Shown: positions 35,301 through 40,063 of the stretch, piece by piece
Layout: each line of letters starts with the position of its first letter
Numbering within the stretch: position 1 is the first letter of the stretch
NCBI GenBank assembly: GCA_947164965.1
Contig: CAMUYR010000002.1
Span: 62,001-126,000, forward strand
DNA: 64,000 nt
Origin: an uncultured Prevotella sp.
GTDB taxonomy: Bacteria > Bacteroidota > Bacteroidia > Bacteroidales > Bacteroidaceae
Direction of reading: 5' to 3'
Notes under the pieces: generated by a model
Told to the model about the DNA's origin: nothing
The model's input: the letters and a program-made list of their open reading frames with translations, nothing else
Databases searched by the model: none
Translations under genes and position numbers: made by a program

Positions 35301-36139
35301 TCAATTTCGAACGATCCGTTAATATTTACCTGAGTGGCAGGAGTCGATGCAGCGTTACCACCACCATACACTTGTTTGATACTCGTATGGCTACAACCAT
35401 CGATTATCACATTAGTATGAGCAGCTTCCACCTTGGCTTTATTGGCCTCAACACTATATTCCAACAAGGCATCATCCGGTTTGTAGGCAGCTTCATTACC
35501 GCCACCATAGACTGCAGCAATCTCATATACACCTAGTTGATGTTCTCCACCTCCTACTGGTACCGTTTTATGGACATGAACTGTCACCGTCTTCTTGGGT
35601 GTACCATTCAAATTATTACAACCAAACACACGTCCAGTTTTAGCAACATCATTGTTTTGGTCATCCTTTTCAGTAGTGATGTTAAATGCCGTACCATTCA
35701 CATTAACAAGCACATCACCATACACAATAGCTTCGATATCTGAAGTAGCGCCATTCACACCATTTTTCTGACCAAGACCGCCACCATAGGCATTACCAAC
35801 GGTTCCACCCGTCAGATTGACGGTTGTAGGATAAACGTCCTGGTTGTTGGCATCTTTTGTAATCGTATTAGCCTCAGTATTCGTATTAGCCAAAGCGCCA
35901 CCACCATAAACATCATTCTCAACAGTTCCTGCCTTGATATTTACCTCTACATGTCCTTTTACAGCGGCCAAGTTACCACCGCCAAAGACATTACCTCTGA
36001 CAGTGGGCCCTGTCTGAGCCATTATGGTTGAAGTACCTACTACTGACAGCATTGCTGCCAGCAATAAAGCAGATATCTTCTTATATCGTAAACTCATAAA
36101 CATATATTTATTCATATCGTGTTTCATTTCTTGAGTCAT
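20369..36139 (-). CDS. Giant secreted YGGG-repeat protein (5256 aa), putative adhesin
   Basis: After a signal peptide (KKISALLLAAMLSVVGTSTI-MA, cut before Gln) the whole mature chain is a repeat of the form G-x-V-[YF]-G-G-G-x-x-x-x-V-x-x-x-T-x-V-x-I-x-G-G, 20-45 residues long. I count about 120 [VIA][YF]G[GAS] cores by eye. The pattern suggests a stacked beta-solenoid, with a possible length of hundreds of rungs. Larger modules recur: four blocks of ~1.25 kb and two long intervening blocks. The protein ends directly after a repeat (GKKATTTP) with no T9SS sorting domain, membrane anchor or barrel. The ATG at 36139 is the longest start. A leader conserved before the neighbouring gene suggests the real one may be 36115 (MNKYMFMSLRYKK). 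No family of known function is recognised; an adhesin or surface scaffold is inference. Confidence 0.85.
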   Translation of the reverse strand: MTQEMKHDMNKYMFMSLRYKKISALLLAAMLSVVGTSTIMAQTGPTVRGNVFGGGNLAAVKGHVEVNIKAGTVENDVYGGGALANTNTEANTITKDANNQDVYPTTVNLTGGTVGNAYGGGLGQKNGVNGATSDIEAIVYGDVLVNVNGTAFNITTEKDDQNNDVAKTGRVFGCNNLNGTPKKTVTVHVHKTVPVGGGEHQLGVYEIAAVYGGGNEAAYKPDDALLEYSVEANKAKVEAAHTNVIIDGCSHTSIKQVYGGGNAASTPATQVNINGSFEIDEVFGGGNGNDKIKRINGASTTWNVNPGANVGFDAYDAESADYDTPEERLKKQYGFGKALVNINGGNIHAVYGGSNAKGNVRQVAVAMLEKTSDEDCFTVDEAYGGGKAAPMDGRAELQLGCIPGVGTIYGGARAADVNNDVVLTVTNGTFNRVFGGNNESGVINGTITVNIEETGCTPIVIGQLFGGGNQAAYSAPLKANSTTQRENGPTLNIKSCTSIGEIYGGGFGSTAIVTGDTYININEIVGAKASAYTANTITINSGKPDAYTVSIPAHTAEEIGAIGNVYGGGYGANVSGNTYVNIGTQSTVAYVSGTDHSNIDVVGANITGDVFGGGYGASTNVTGTATINIGEVQTTTNTQTNVVTVTGYKDNGATFASGKGIYGGSALGSVANTQVNLYAGTIPCEVFGGGKGQLAQAAVTDPQTQTVTTPAVEAKSATISTKANVTLYNATVTGAIYGGCNINGTAAVAEVNLIGGTIGTSGAADKVFGGGKGHQTTTTTATVNVGQAETTTGDNPTTTYSGSSNIYSNVYGGSALGAVGTANVNLYDATTLEGNVFGGGMGEGVATATSTRATITTKATVTLYKLDMSTKNIYGGCNVNGSAVATQVDLVGVNVVNGTNTTYYGKVNDVFGGGKGQHTTVSTSVLVNVGTDTSTGDATINGDVYGGSEEGSVTAPIVNIYQAHSIGTANSGGNVFGGGKGFVHATDATKNISATVTGLAKVNMLGGTVPKAIFGGCNLNGNVTAGSEVNVTGGTVGSSSKTEGELYGVFGGGYGNNTSVEGNVTVYIGKYENSAIAGSAVVYGDVYGGSAKGRVNTSTTNKTTVNLLAGTVNGDVFGGGLGDATYAAVVKGATEVNLNNHDGECIVTGSIFGCNNANGSPEGDVEVHVYKTVGTSPNVRSNDKDNTTYELAAVYGGGNKASYTTNGKTAKVIIETCEVSIKEVYGGGYGADVPNTEVEVKGAYEIGTLFGGGYGYSATDNHTNPNAPNYNPGANVTGTSQVLLKGGTVHEAYGGSNSFGDISGGANVNVSDNSNTNCPLKVDHIYGGGKNANMSGSANIILGCQPNEWIEDIYAGSREADVDGDVSLTITSGKFKRVFGGNKTSGLLKGSITVNIEETGDCTTPIIIGELYGGGNEADYSVYGYKTDGTPMTEAELRADIKSKNSGKTDAELEALFQAAKKADPQLNVRAFTSIGAIYGGGYSAKVYANPHVDINVVKGSHNTTVIGENQSTPALAGVTPSTTLPYPAHASGAIGAIGNVFGGGNLATVYGSTTVNIGTETTVGFITEPAHYRQTTAPDVPLTKNATTGLYDIPAEGANITGNVYGGGNQADVTGDTQVNICAKYDTTNDEYSAVAEGTAKVIIGGNVFGAGKGLETKVESALVKGNSAVLMGGGWVKQNVYGGGELASVGDFTFVTEEGATKDDITACADNTGTAQVKIFGGTVGPETQAKPASYGHVYGAGKGNVFYPKLNYVQATNVTIEGSTIVKGSVFGGSENGHVRGDAEVIVNNGTIGVASIPKGGESVGNVYGGGQGNTGLFDAGIVKGNTKVTINGGTIYHNIYGGGAYGSVGTITISSATYVPGTTTGVLNMPTAWERVAPETTNKNTGTAEVYIYGGQIGTNGDENGMVFGSSRGDVTTPSTTDNVDPNDRLAWVYNTKVVIGDEGKSPDIRGSVYGSGENGHVFNNTDVQIHNGKIGVDADTPTYGTAEITDPVTNETYTGANYPKRGNVYGGGCGEDDYSITSGTTTTKYFNPLAGIVLGDTKVTIDGGKVVHNVYGAGALGSVGSASLTTGGKTVIEISGGQVGDDGVGDGNVYGAARGKVGLTQNNIAQVRETSVAISSTGNVKASVYGGGEAGNVRENTAVSMTGGTVGENIYGGGNLGYVGTFTVTTTETGSKEYNFTDVEGNPNTIANSANKNTGVCTVTISGGKVGPDTPTDTKPGNVFGAGKGSAETFECEPAMVYSTNIMISDGTVNGTVYGGGEVGRVENNTVVTIGTSGETEGSNKPDIKGNVFAAGKGLNTHGYSALVRGDSKVTVQGIANVDGSVYGGGEIATVGRYVVVDNLPTTNTSGGDCTVEIQGNAHIAEDVYGAGKGVLPYEGYTSSQTPWSKTATGTTQYTSANETAYFNYITTLAIVSDTHVTVKGNATIGGSVYGGGQKGFVQTDTDVKIQGSCAIGTASTTTGGNVFGGGLGDASFAEAGRVKGNTNLTVSGGNVYGNVYGGGSLGDVGTIDKTDINNYIWSDYTDDATNNDTGICTVNITGGSIGAGNKSTANHASGHVFGAGKGLGTGSYYCEKAMVYKTNVSVTKGTVYGNVYGGGEVGRVENDAVVEIGATTGTDVPEVKGSVFGAGAGLETHGYSALVRNNTNVTIQGYAKVRNNVYGGGEIAAVGRYWVYTDPLPTGAPTVPSGTILGMPYQQRSGGVCTVIVKDHAEIGPNGGAATETAGHIYGGGKGVTPHYSSGTSKKMTPNGTLVDLNSEDEYKQFLETLALVTNTSVTIGGSAEGTDTKVKGSIYGGSENGFVQHNTSVLIQNGSTIGASNSYGNVYGGGKGYNGFAEAGRVSGTTTLNINGGTAYGSVYGGGELGFVKGVVNVNVTGGTVTKDVYGGGALADTNTENWNGTTLVSPYHEEIGLTTGTSVVTGLYTKDGDSYTEITAANTKAASGTTYYRLTETKVNLLGGTINGDAYGGGLGRLAATNVTAIEAKVYGDVAVTLDGSKFNISTYEGSKVVKSGRVFGCNNLNGSPKGNVTVTVERTVEGNTSRTDGTKKKSETPEDHSYELAAVYGGGNLANYTPVNGKVSVIINSCDVSIEDVYGGGNAAKVPATDVLVNGAYEIYHVFGGGNGADKYTLDNGAHWIDNPGADIDGDANTLLKGGLIHEAYGGSNERGTITGNITIDTGTGGLEACPLDLEKLVGAGKNADVNGNLIMVMGCKDAKKIPLVYGGADNANVNGNVELTITSGNFGQVFGGNNKGGAIKGHIILNIEETSECEPINIEELYLGGNEAAYSIYGYYLAKDENGQQIYRDEEKTKPLLLPRTSATDEHKPVKLDDTEYAKIGDFTAYTEPVLNVVSCTSIGTVFGGGYGVGGVMYANPTVNINMIAGKHADGVPAVMTAKGLDTKENPNKLGIIGDVFGGGNEANVEGNTTVNIGTAAKVQLHNSVDANGVYTMSEDKYVLGAYITGNVFGGGKGRDDSFTCEKAMVNGSEGTCINIYNGTVRGSVYGGGEIGRVENNTKVTIGRENGENEENKSTPVIMGWVFGAGKGLNTHGYSALVRGNASVTIQAEAKIGQSVYGGGEIASVGKYNIAQTEADAKQYGVEIGMPYSLVSDNRGICNVIVRGNAEIGPDDMKMITTSGRPDDSGYVFGGGKGVLPYENTGTEGPKRMGPDGKWESYADEAKEADYLKFIETLALATQTEVTIGGKAFVKGSVYGGSENGHVQHNCHVTIADECQIGNGFDTKTQKGVNRRYTEEEWASVSLPECAYWEYDATDDAPYDPYAKYSKTVDGKVQYYYDEACTQYAQGGAPVGKNGQTFFGNVFGGGSGYYPYAPGKWHREAGSVGGNTQVDITGGHILSNVYGGNELTDVKDIKDASGEKGICTINMSGGTIGVPRELAEVTAHPMSCSIYGGGKGDQRSIFDDLTNVSNTNVNISGGIIYGSVYGGAEDGHVTGGTNVTISGGTIGLKAFGGVSTGNVYAGGKGNLRNVKSGIIMGDTKVTVSNGTIYHNIYGGGAYGSVGTCEYNTDGTIKKYTSGGTATINITGGEIGWNGRENGMVFGSSRGDVGAPGEIHDRLAWVNNAIVTIGTSGSETGPKINGSVYGSGENGHTFNDALVEVHSGTIGIAEGVEVQYGGVTYSGSESPYRGNVYGGGCGTDTYNDGEVDKYNPLAGIVYGNTRVDIEGGHVVRNVYGAGAMGSVGTITSSVKNESVDKGFGLSWPYKFEYAANTGKTTINITGGRIGCGGENDGNVFGAARGTANVGEYDVDKQRYEEALLANVRETEVIVNYPSTPSSIVNGAKCITGSVFGGGEDGHVNENAKITITGGLIGHSVYGGGKGKGTYRGKLKEIAGNHAEYETDICSWTAGKIYGNTEIVMTGGHVVRNIYGGGNLGSVGKGNYAGGSGDYYAHGYGEKISSALSGNTDFMQSGKAKITITGQSIVGVENINAPEAIEAGLPTGNVFGSSRGKTAADVGNLSPRYQYAPDFFLGYTNETEVIIGKEGDASDYPRIYGSVYGGGRDGHVRRSTTVTINNGKIGQDYTSENYVEDIATIDVQWRERGNVFGSGSGLGTYVTKALKKGSTTEYVDIARHGTSSGSVTEKTTVNIKGGTICQNVFGGGALSSVGPPRIPPTREDDPSTEQTLCLVNIEGGTIGTEYAHGKGYGGNVYGASRGGGLYFFKEKEYDVATENLPADESSDNYATTCFTKVKMMGGTVSGDVYGGGEAGIVKHDTEVSLTGGTIMHDAYGGGRGAANIAANVGGNTLVELNKGITADKGCIVDRLFGANNVNGTPKGHVKVHVFATQNKSTKATNAKVKGQYDVSYVFGGGNASDYVPTANTESTEVIIEGCGLSSIYEVYGGGYGAAAPATNVLIKGTEIIDNVFGGGYGAGANNPGANVGYKTGGATYGVLGENVKTAVVKLMAGKINNVYGGSNTKGDIRGGASVTNVTNTGEAGCCDKLTVDQIYGGGKNAEQQGGTEIVLGCMPNDWIAEIYAGAENADVGNDVSLTITSGKFGRVFGGNKSGGKLNGSIEVNIEENPECTTPIIIGELYGGGNLAPYSIYGYKEDGTARTEADYNKMTDAEKEAEGIRSGAHQSPRVNVRAFTSIGNIFGGGYGDKAEMVGSPTVNINEVEGGREYPGETKKLEDGTEVTLYQRTKDGKMGVIGNVFGGGNAAKVTGDTNVNIGTTSSERFVSVNDDPATIDVNEQYKTVLGADIRGNVYGGGNNAEVTGNTNVTIGKKATTTP
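20550..21775. repeat. Super-repeat block A4 of the 5256-aa gene
   Basis: It begins at FGANNVNGTPKGHVKVHVFA and continues YVFGGGNASD, YEVYGGGYGAA, DNVFGGGYGAG, NNVYGGSNTKG, DQIYGGGKNAE, RVFGGNKSGG, GELYGGGNLAP. It ends at GNVFGGGNAAKVTGD, just before the C-terminus. It has an insert after SIYGYKEDGT. Confidence 0.65.
25810..27080. repeat. Super-repeat block A3 of the 5256-aa gene
   Basis: It begins at FGCNNLNGSPKGNVTVTVER and continues AAVYGGGNLAN, EDVYGGGNAAK, YHVFGGGNGAD, HEAYGGSNERG, VGAGKNAD, QVFGGNNKGG, EELYLGGNEAA. It ends near GDVFGGGNEANVEGN. It has its own insert after SIYGYYLAKDENG. Confidence 0.65.
31440..32700. repeat. Super-repeat block A2 of the 5256-aa gene
   Basis: It begins at FGCNNANGSPEGDVEVHVYK and follows the same order: AAVYGGGN, KEVYGGGYGAD, GTLFGGGYGYS, HEAYGGSNSFG, DHIYGGGKNAN, RVFGGNKTSG, GELYGGGNEAD. 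It ends near GNVFGGGNLATVYGS. It has an insert of about 45 residues after SVYGYKTDGT. Confidence 0.65.
34380..35640. repeat. Super-repeat block A1 of the 5256-aa gene
   Basis: This block starts (in coding sense) at FGCNNLNGTPKKTVTVHVHK. It runs through AAVYGGGN, KQVYGGGN, DEVFGGGNGND, HAVYGGSNAK, DEAYGGGK, RVFGGNNESG and GQLFGGGNQAA to GNVYGGGYGANVSGN. The same order of variants recurs in A2, A3 and A4. Confidence 0.65.
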
Positions 36140-36165
36140 ATCGGATATTTCATTATTGCCATATA

Positions 36166-39100
36166 TTACTCATTCTTCATATTCACTGTAACATTACCAT
36201 AGACCTCGCCCCGGTTGCCACCACCAAAGACATCTTTATTAATAATGCCATTGAGCAAATTAACTGTTGTGTTTCCACGCACATCGGCAGTATTACCACC
36301 ACCATAGACATTATTAATACCATCAGAAGCTGTGTTCAGTATCTCTACCTTTGTATTGCCATTTACTTCAGATGCATCACCACCACCAAACACACCACCT
36401 GTCAGTTCTGTTTTCTCAAGTAGTCCAGTGGTTTTATTATATATTTTTACGGTTCCTACTACCTTTGTACTGCCTTTTATGGTTACATCCGTCTCTTTAA
36501 CCTGACCTAAAGCAGACAGGTCAACATCGGTTATGATATCCGATCCGTCAATAGCTCCTTCCCAATTATCTTGTCCATCAAATCCTTTATTGACATATTT
36601 CAATGTGTATTCAACCGAATTGTTCTTAGCACCCAAATCAAACACACCATTATCAATCTTTGGCGTACGTTTGAAGCCATCGCTTCGGAGTGGAACTTTT
36701 GGCTTAGTAGCCGAATAACCTCCACCAAAGACATTTCCTGTAACTGTACAGTTTTCAAGTATCGAAGTGGCCTTGCCATTTACCGCACCCAGATTTCCAC
36801 CACCATAGTAGTCGCCTTTAATAATACAATTCTTTAGGGTAGATCTGACATCATTGGTCTTTGCCAAGGAGAACGATGAAAACAATACATAGAAGCGTGT
36901 ACCTACCCTGCCATCCGACCATACAAAAATCTCATAGTCAAAGTCTGTTGCAACACCTGGACCTTTATATCCATAGGTAGCATCGCCTTCTTTCAACTTA
37001 TTTGATTCACCAGATCCATTAAAGTATCTACCTTTATCTGTGGGATACTCGGTCACCCAAGATGAAAGATGGTCACCTGACTGATCATGATATTTTTGTC
37101 TCTTATAAGAAATACCGCCATATCCTGCACCAAAATACTTGTCGAAGGTGCAACCCTCGGCAATAGTTGTAACGGTCTTATCATCGCTTGTGGTTTCTGT
37201 GTCGACACCTGCCATATCGCCAAACTTTGGTCCGCCGTAATAGTTCGTTACGTGGCTGTTGGTGATGTCAATCCTGATGTCTCCCGTAATCGGCGTATCA
37301 GCATTGATACCGCCACCAAAGAAATCAGTAATATCAGCATCGTATATCTGCCAACGAACATCACCTTTAATTTGTTGCTGACCAGCTCCTGCAACTTCCC
37401 CAAAACGTCCACCACTAATATAACATTCGGCATTATCTGGTGACGACGCTGCATCCGGTCGATAGGAACCCGAAAGATAGAACTTGTCGAAATCTCCACC
37501 TGTAACAGAAATAGGAACATGGGGCGTAAAATAACTACCATCACCATGAGTACCATTGCCAAAATCTTTAAACCAAGCATTTCCGCCTACATGGATGTAA
37601 GTGGTCTTCTTATCACTCAAATTCGATCTCTGAGTAGAAACGAACTGGCCATATAAACCTCCCTGCAGAATGAGGGGTGCCTCAGATTTTCCTCCGTTAT
37701 CATACTCAAACTGAGAAAAATAGATGTTGCAAGTATTAGTAACTTCAAACCATCCAGTGGGTTTAAAGATACTTACATTGCAATACTTATCTCCCGCTCC
37801 CTTTGGCTTTTGTACCATAGCAAGGCCCGGCACATTGATAAAATCGAAACGAATAGGAGATACAGCACCGCTATTTCGTCCAGGATGAGTGTAAATCAGG
37901 CTATAGTCTGGTTCGTTGTCCTTATCCATATCAACGGACATGATGGTAAACTTCTTAGCTCCACTAGATGGTACAGCATTCAAATGAAGATTACCTACCA
38001 ATACTATCGCATTGTCGTATACCTCTGACCCACTTAGAGTATTTAAAGCTCCGCTTATAGAATTATAAACATCTTGATCGTTGAAAGCTTCAGTTGCTTT
38101 TCCTTCACTAAATGGATATTGCTGGGCCAAGACACCAGTAGGAGTGGCATAGTTTTTATCATATACAACATCAAGTTTGTCGTCACACACATAAGCCGCA
38201 GTACCCCAATATGGCTCAATCGTAATACCTGTTACACCATAAGGGACATCAAAGTATGCTCCTTGTGAAAAAATACGACCACTTACATTGTAATCGTCTT
38301 TTGCAGTACAATTTCGGTCAGCAAAGTTATAACCACCAAATTCATCACCAGCGTGGTAATCACCAGACGTTCCTCCAGAAATGCTGGTAATCTTCCATCC
38401 TGTAACGACTTTGCCATGAGTATAGTTTCCTTCACCCACCTCGTTGTAATAAGGCAACTGCACCTTATCGTAGTTGAAGTTAAAATTGTTGTAATCCTTA
38501 TCAGTTCGATTTAATGACAGAAGTCTTTTTGTGATAGATGCACCGCTTGGTGCTCCACTACCCTGATTAATTCTGACGCTAAGCGTCCCCAATAGTTTAC
38601 CTTTATTTCGGTCTGTCTCATCGTTCTCATTTATTGGTTCGGCATGTTCTGCATCATAGTTAACTACTGACGGATAATAGCCTTGCGACTTCAAAATAGG
38701 ATATGTATATGGGGTATGATCAGTAATGCTCTTATCACTCTTTTCCAACACCCACTTCGCCATGTTCTTAGCATCCTCACCAACATACCACGCTGCCAGT
38801 CGACGGTTACTATTGAGCAACAAACGATAGAATTCGTAACGATTCAGATAGTCTTCCTCAGCGGGCAAGGCATTATTAAGATTCGTTATTTTACCAATCA
38901 ACTTATCATAGGAATAATAATTATAGTTGTTTAAACCTGTGGTTGACGTGTTTGATATTTCATTACCACCATAAACTGGCGACGTCCGCGTCTGACTAGT
39001 AATGTTACCATAAAACATACAGTTCATTACCATAGTCTTGACCTCACCAGCATTCGAGGTTTGAGTATTGCGACCAACAATACCTCCTGCATAAGAGCCA

Positions 39101-40035
39101 TTATTGCCACTATTTTCTCCACTACTAACTTCTGCAAAGCTAAAACAGTTAACAACACGCGAGGTACCTTCAAGGCTACCAACCAAGCCACCTACACGAC
39201 GAGTGCATGCGACTTTACTTGAGCACGTTACAGTAACCTGGTCCCCTGTAAAAGTTTTCTCAACTGTGCCCAACACACCACAGCTATAGATACGAGAATT
39301 ACCTTTTGCTACATTACAGATAGCACCGGCATCGCCATCGCTAGTTCCCGTAGTGACATTGACATTTTCCAGAAGCACATTCTTCACCACACCTCCGTTA
39401 ATTATGTTGAAAAGGGCGTGGTTAGAAGAACTGCTCATGTCAATTTTGTGAATTACTCCTTCAAACTCACCATCGAGTGTGCCAGTAAAGTCATTACTAT
39501 ATAAGTTTGCAAATTTCACTGCTCCAACATCTTCCGTCAGAATAAAGTGCTTTGCGTTATCAGTTGATGCGATTGTTGTACTTCCATCAACATACACCAA
39601 ATCATTTATACTCTTAAATTCTGTTGTAACATAGGCACCATCATAGCCATTAGGCACTGTGAATGTGAAACTACCAGATTGAGCGCCCTGAACAATACTT
39701 GGACCAGTTACAGAAAGATAGTCGGCTACACCAGGCGTATTACGACGGGGGGCAGAAGAGAAATCCCTTATTTTCTCTACCAGAATATTTTTGCTGGTAA
39801 TATAATATCCACTTTTTGATGTGACAGTAAGAGTCACAGTATGGCTACCATCCGAATTGGCCACTATGCCATTTGTGGTTGTTACCACAGCATTACATCC
39901 TGCGGACTTTGCTGCTGCCGGTATCACTTCGATAGTTATATTATCTGCAGTAATAGTTGCCCACACCTCACTAGCTCCATACATGAGGAGCATCAACATC
40001 GTTACTATGATTCTTGAATATCTTCCAGTTTTCAT
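36166..40035 (-). CDS. Secreted beta-helix-like protein with C-terminal YGGG repeats (1289 aa)
   Basis: Residues 1-26 are a signal peptide (RIIVTMLMLLMYGASEVWA). Residues 150-345 resemble GLUG/beta-helix repeats (VKNVLLENVNVTTG, RRVGGLVGSLEGTSRVVNC, AGGIVGRNTQTSN). A middle region of about 500 residues is less repetitive. The last ~250 residues carry about seven YGGG-type units (ITDFFGGG, GDYYGGGNLGAVNG, GNVFGGGYSA, GGVFGGGDASEVNG, NNVYGGGNTADVRG, KDVFGGGNRGEVYG) and stop right after one (VTVNMKNE). There is no T9SS sorting domain. It is the middle gene of three secreted proteins, 28 bases after the MBG protein gene and 26 bases before the 5256-aa gene. Its end reads as if it could continue into the giant's repeats, suggesting that the two share ancestry or act together. 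Confidence 0.82.
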   Translation of the reverse strand: MKTGRYSRIIVTMLMLLMYGASEVWATITADNITIEVIPAAAKSAGCNAVVTTTNGIVANSDGSHTVTLTVTSKSGYYITSKNILVEKIRDFSSAPRRNTPGVADYLSVTGPSIVQGAQSGSFTFTVPNGYDGAYVTTEFKSINDLVYVDGSTTIASTDNAKHFILTEDVGAVKFANLYSNDFTGTLDGEFEGVIHKIDMSSSSNHALFNIINGGVVKNVLLENVNVTTGTSDGDAGAICNVAKGNSRIYSCGVLGTVEKTFTGDQVTVTCSSKVACTRRVGGLVGSLEGTSRVVNCFSFAEVSSGENSGNNGSYAGGIVGRNTQTSNAGEVKTMVMNCMFYGNITSQTRTSPVYGGNEISNTSTTGLNNYNYYSYDKLIGKITNLNNALPAEEDYLNRYEFYRLLLNSNRRLAAWYVGEDAKNMAKWVLEKSDKSITDHTPYTYPILKSQGYYPSVVNYDAEHAEPINENDETDRNKGKLLGTLSVRINQGSGAPSGASITKRLLSLNRTDKDYNNFNFNYDKVQLPYYNEVGEGNYTHGKVVTGWKITSISGGTSGDYHAGDEFGGYNFADRNCTAKDDYNVSGRIFSQGAYFDVPYGVTGITIEPYWGTAAYVCDDKLDVVYDKNYATPTGVLAQQYPFSEGKATEAFNDQDVYNSISGALNTLSGSEVYDNAIVLVGNLHLNAVPSSGAKKFTIMSVDMDKDNEPDYSLIYTHPGRNSGAVSPIRFDFINVPGLAMVQKPKGAGDKYCNVSIFKPTGWFEVTNTCNIYFSQFEYDNGGKSEAPLILQGGLYGQFVSTQRSNLSDKKTTYIHVGGNAWFKDFGNGTHGDGSYFTPHVPISVTGGDFDKFYLSGSYRPDAASSPDNAECYISGGRFGEVAGAGQQQIKGDVRWQIYDADITDFFGGGINADTPITGDIRIDITNSHVTNYYGGPKFGDMAGVDTETTSDDKTVTTIAEGCTFDKYFGAGYGGISYKRQKYHDQSGDHLSSWVTEYPTDKGRYFNGSGESNKLKEGDATYGYKGPGVATDFDYEIFVWSDGRVGTRFYVLFSSFSLAKTNDVRSTLKNCIIKGDYYGGGNLGAVNGKATSILENCTVTGNVFGGGYSATKPKVPLRSDGFKRTPKIDNGVFDLGAKNNSVEYTLKYVNKGFDGQDNWEGAIDGSDIITDVDLSALGQVKETDVTIKGSTKVVGTVKIYNKTTGLLEKTELTGGVFGGGDASEVNGNTKVEILNTASDGINNVYGGGNTADVRGNTTVNLLNGIINKDVFGGGNRGEVYGNVTVNMKNE

Positions 40036-40063
40036 ATCTCGTGTTATATTCTTTTTCTGAGTT

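Noticed and set aside
20333..35743. Plus-strand frames of 60-260 codons opposite the 5256-aa gene
   Set aside because: Their peptides are Thr/Ile/His-rich read-throughs of the Gly-rich repeats, with the same repetitive pattern and no independent evidence.
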